From: CAYZXU01 sp964482535 | Lineage (GTDB): Bacteria > Desulfobacterota > Desulfobacteria > Desulfobacterales > BuS5 | Assembly: GCA_964482535.1 (NCBI GenBank) | Contig: CAYZXU010000052.1 | Span: forward strand, 1 to 16,201 | Length of the DNA: 16,201 bases | Reading direction: 5' to 3' | Shown: piece after piece, positions 14,134 to 16,201 of the stretch | Position numbering within the stretch: the stretch's first letter is position 1 | How the letters are laid out: each line of letters opens with the position of its first letter | The notes under the pieces: generated by a model | What the model was told of the DNA's origin: nothing | Databases searched by the model: none | Seen by the model: only the letters and a program-made list of their open reading frames with translations | Program-made: the position numbers and the translations under genes

Positions 14134-16019
14134 CAAAAAAATTCATTGTACCATAAAGTAAAAATAATAATGGAAAATATTCTGTCTGCCTCGGAAACAA
14201 GTGTTTCGGGTCCTATTCCAGAGGCAGTAATTTTGTTCATATGTTCTCGGGCAATGTCTTGATTCAGGATACCTTGCTGCTTTATAATATTGCCAAGCAT
14301 TATATCTTGCAGAAAATCAGGCAGGGTGTCGGGTTTCGCAAACCAGTCTGCCAGCGGGATGGTAAAAGGCTGCTTTTTCCTGAAAGCTGTTTCATGATCC
14401 AGCACGGAGAAATCGGCATACGCATGACTGCAAATAAATTTTTCACGGCATTCATCAATGTTTACTTTAAAATCGACCGGGAGCGTTGCCGCAAATTCTG
14501 CGAGCCTGTAATCAAGAAAAGGAGTTCTTGTCTCAAGGGAATGTCTCATGGAAAGCTTGTCAAGGCGCAGTATAACATAGTCCGGAAGCCTGGTGCGAAT
14601 CTCGAAAGCGATGGCCGCATTTAATGGATGCTCACTGCCGCTGAGGTGCGGAAGTGCGTCTTCAGGAAAAGAGTTATGGGCCGCCGCATCCCGTCCAATC
14701 AGTTTCTTTAGTTCATCATTGCTGTAAAGTATTTCACTTTGTATGTAACGCCTTGCCTGGTCAGTGTGCCGTACCGCAAGATACGGCTTAAGTTCAGGAA
14801 AAGTGGAGTCAAGCTCCTTTTGTCGGCTGGATGAAAGCGAGTGATATTGACATGCTGCCGCTTCGATAAGAAATTTGCGGTATCCGCCGAAGATCTCATC
14901 AGCGCCTTCGCCGGTAAGTACCACCTTTAGTCTGTCGCTTGCCAATCTGCAAACCTGATCTGTTGGAAGAATGGTCCCCAGTGAAACAGGTTCTTCCAGA
15001 GACCGGACGATTTCAGGAAGCCGGTCAAGTGTCCGGCGGCTGCAGAGTTCCGTGTACAGCTTTGATGAGGAAAACCGGCTGTTGTTGACGTTTAAAAATT
15101 TTTTTACATAAAGAAGCTCATTATATTTTTTCTCTTTAAAAAAAATAGTGAAAAGGCTGATGTCCGGCTTTTGAAGGGCGGCAAGTGACGCCACCGCTGA
15201 AGAATCAATGCCGCCGCTTATAAGTGCACCTACCTCAACATCCGAACGGAGTCTTATCTTTACGGCATCTGAAAAAAGAGCATAAAATTTTTCTTTTGCA
15301 TCAGCAAAAGAAATTTCAGGAACACCCATGTCAAACTTATATTCCCAGTAACGTTTTATGGCATATGCACCTGAGTTCAGATCAAATTCAATATATGAGC
15401 CTGGCGGAAGCTGTTTTATGTTTTTAAACATCGTTTGCTCGCCCGGAAGATACCGGTAGGTAAAAAACGCAGCAAGACCGGCCTGGTTGAGTTCAATGGG
15501 AAGACGGCTCCCGGCAATTAGCGGTTTTATTTCAGATGAAAAAGCAAAACAGTCGTCTGTTTCCGTGTAATATAAAGGTTTTATGCCGAAACGGTCCCTG
15601 AAAAGTATGAGTTTGTTTTTAGGTTGGTCAAATATAGCGCCGGCATACATGCCGTTGAGCTCCTGCAGAAAATCAATGCCTTTTTTGCGGTACAGGTGCA
15701 GAGCGACTTCTATATCTCCTTTAGATATAAAATCTTCACCGGATACCTCAGATTTAAGCTCAATGTAGTTGTATATCTGTCCGTTGCAAATAATAGTGGA
15801 ACCGTCTTTTCGGCTGGTAATAGGCTGCATGCCGGTTTCAAGGTCAAGAATTGAGAGCCGGACAAAACCGAAACCGAGCCAGCCGCGGTTTAACAGAAAA
15901 ATCTTTTCTTTTTTGTCGTCAGGTCCCCTGTGGCGCAGAAGCCCGCCCATTTTTTCGAGTCGTCGCAGGATCTTTCCCCTTGAAAGGGAGGCTGAAACAA
16001 TTCCGTATATTCCACACAT
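14130..16019 (-). CDS. asnB: Asparagine synthase (glutamine-hydrolysing)-type amidotransferase
   Basis: 629 residues, full length for the class. The N-terminal glutaminase has the nucleophile C2 (MCGIYGIV, exposed after Met removal), RHRGPDD, R54 in GFVRLSILD, CNGQIYNYIEL and LILFRDRFGIKPLYY. The C-terminal synthetase has the PP-loop SGGIDSS (268-274), GEGADEIFGGY (370-380), LDKLSMRHSLETRTPFLDY and FRKKQPFTIP. Such enzymes adenylate a carboxylate, classically aspartate, and amidate it with ammonia from glutamine. Close relatives modify other substrates in polysaccharide or peptide pathways, so asparagine is not certain. The start uses AAGGAA eight bases upstream. The next gene in the operon is a GCS2-like ligase, which suggests a special product rather than plain asparagine. 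Confidence 0.88.
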   Translation of the reverse strand: MCGIYGIVSASLSRGKILRRLEKMGGLLRHRGPDDKKEKIFLLNRGWLGFGFVRLSILDLETGMQPITSRKDGSTIICNGQIYNYIELKSEVSGEDFISKGDIEVALHLYRKKGIDFLQELNGMYAGAIFDQPKNKLILFRDRFGIKPLYYTETDDCFAFSSEIKPLIAGSRLPIELNQAGLAAFFTYRYLPGEQTMFKNIKQLPPGSYIEFDLNSGAYAIKRYWEYKFDMGVPEISFADAKEKFYALFSDAVKIRLRSDVEVGALISGGIDSSAVASLAALQKPDISLFTIFFKEKKYNELLYVKKFLNVNNSRFSSSKLYTELCSRRTLDRLPEIVRSLEEPVSLGTILPTDQVCRLASDRLKVVLTGEGADEIFGGYRKFLIEAAACQYHSLSSSRQKELDSTFPELKPYLAVRHTDQARRYIQSEILYSNDELKKLIGRDAAAHNSFPEDALPHLSGSEHPLNAAIAFEIRTRLPDYVILRLDKLSMRHSLETRTPFLDYRLAEFAATLPVDFKVNIDECREKFICSHAYADFSVLDHETAFRKKQPFTIPLADWFAKPDTLPDFLQDIMLGNIIKQQGILNQDIAREHMNKITASGIGPETLVSEADRIFSIIIFTLWYNEFFC

Positions 16020-16048
16020 ATAAAACGTTCCTTAAGTTTTAGATAAAA

Positions 16049-16148
16049 TTGCAGGCTGAACAGAAGAGGCTAAAAGCAAGCCTTTAGCAACCCGAAAACT
16101 TAAGTCATTCAACCCTCAAAGTAAAGAACTTTTGTCTTCAGGCTGCAA
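16049..16148. repeat. Imperfect inverted repeats upstream of asnB
   Basis: TTGCAGGCTGAA at 16049-16060 pairs with TTCAGGCTGCAA at 16137-16148 except for one central base. Shifted copies GCTGAACA (16055-16062) and TGTTCAGC (16154-16161) form a second, perfect 8-bp pairing. Between them, GCTAAA/TTTAGC can make a small hairpin. The arms sit 30 or more bases upstream of the asnB start and could form alternative leader structures, act as a regulator site, or be remnants of a small repeat. The 182 bp from 16020 to the window end hold no recognisable gene. Confidence 0.35.
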
Positions 16149-16201
16149 TGCTTTGTTCAGCGAGTAGCTCAGTCTCGTGAAAAAACTGCTTTATTCGATA
16201 T

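Noticed and set aside
14117..14200. Longer GCS2-like ligase starting at 14200 or 14146, overlapping asnB.
   Set aside because: The extension is the reverse-frame shadow of the asnB C-terminus and has no good ribosome-binding site; family similarity begins after the ATG at 14116.
16160..16201. GCGAGTAGCTCAG near the right end resembles the start of a tRNA (acceptor plus D arm).
   Set aside because: The following bases do not form a D arm with GG or an anticodon stem, and the acceptor partner would be outside the window. CGAG/CTCG is only a small hairpin.

Overview
The window is a draft bacterial scaffold (it contains a run of exactly 100 N) from a Gram-negative organism that makes LPS. The likeliest source is a sulfate-reducing deltaproteobacterium of the Desulfobacterales type. 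The reasons are a COG1900/DUF39 sulfide-dependent homocysteine synthesis protein, the lptC-lptA-lptB-rpoN-hpf-ptsN gene order, long-form HPF, and generally AT-rich sequence. No taxonomic search could be run, so the assignment is inference.

Layout. (1) Bases 1-4162, minus strand, read right to left: an M23 endopeptidase-like membrane protein (TTG start), an outer-membrane barrel protein, a homocysteine biosynthesis protein and thpR, then the ribosome-binding site and start codon of a further gene that leaves the window at base 1. The N run (1696-1795) hides the 3' end of the barrel gene and the 5' end of the homocysteine gene. Any reading frame running through it is artificial. (2) Bases 4358-10652, plus strand: a compact envelope and regulation operon, kdsA-kdsC-lptC-lptA-lptB-rpoN-hpf-ptsN-(rapZ relic)-EIIA(Man). 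Most junctions overlap or nearly abut. It makes Kdo, exports LPS, encodes sigma-54 and ribosome hibernation factor, and ends in PTS-type phosphoacceptor proteins with no permease. (3) Bases 10745-13044, plus strand: gap-tpiA-secG-tRNA-Leu(GAG), closed by a strong intrinsic terminator at 13058-13088. (4) Bases 13196-16019, minus strand: an AsnB-type glutamine-dependent amidotransferase followed by a short GCS2-like carboxylate-amine ligase, probably a two-gene operon convergent with block 3.

Most notable points. Between ptsN and the EIIA(Man) gene lies a decayed rapZ: about 167 bp still encode the family's C-terminal motif, broken by a frameshift and lacking the whole N-terminal half. The AsnB plus GCS2-like pair is the best candidate for an uncharacterised biosynthetic cassette. 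A terminator-like hairpin sits exactly at the kdsC/lptC junction. The M23 gene opens with A10 and A8 tracts directly after a TTG start.
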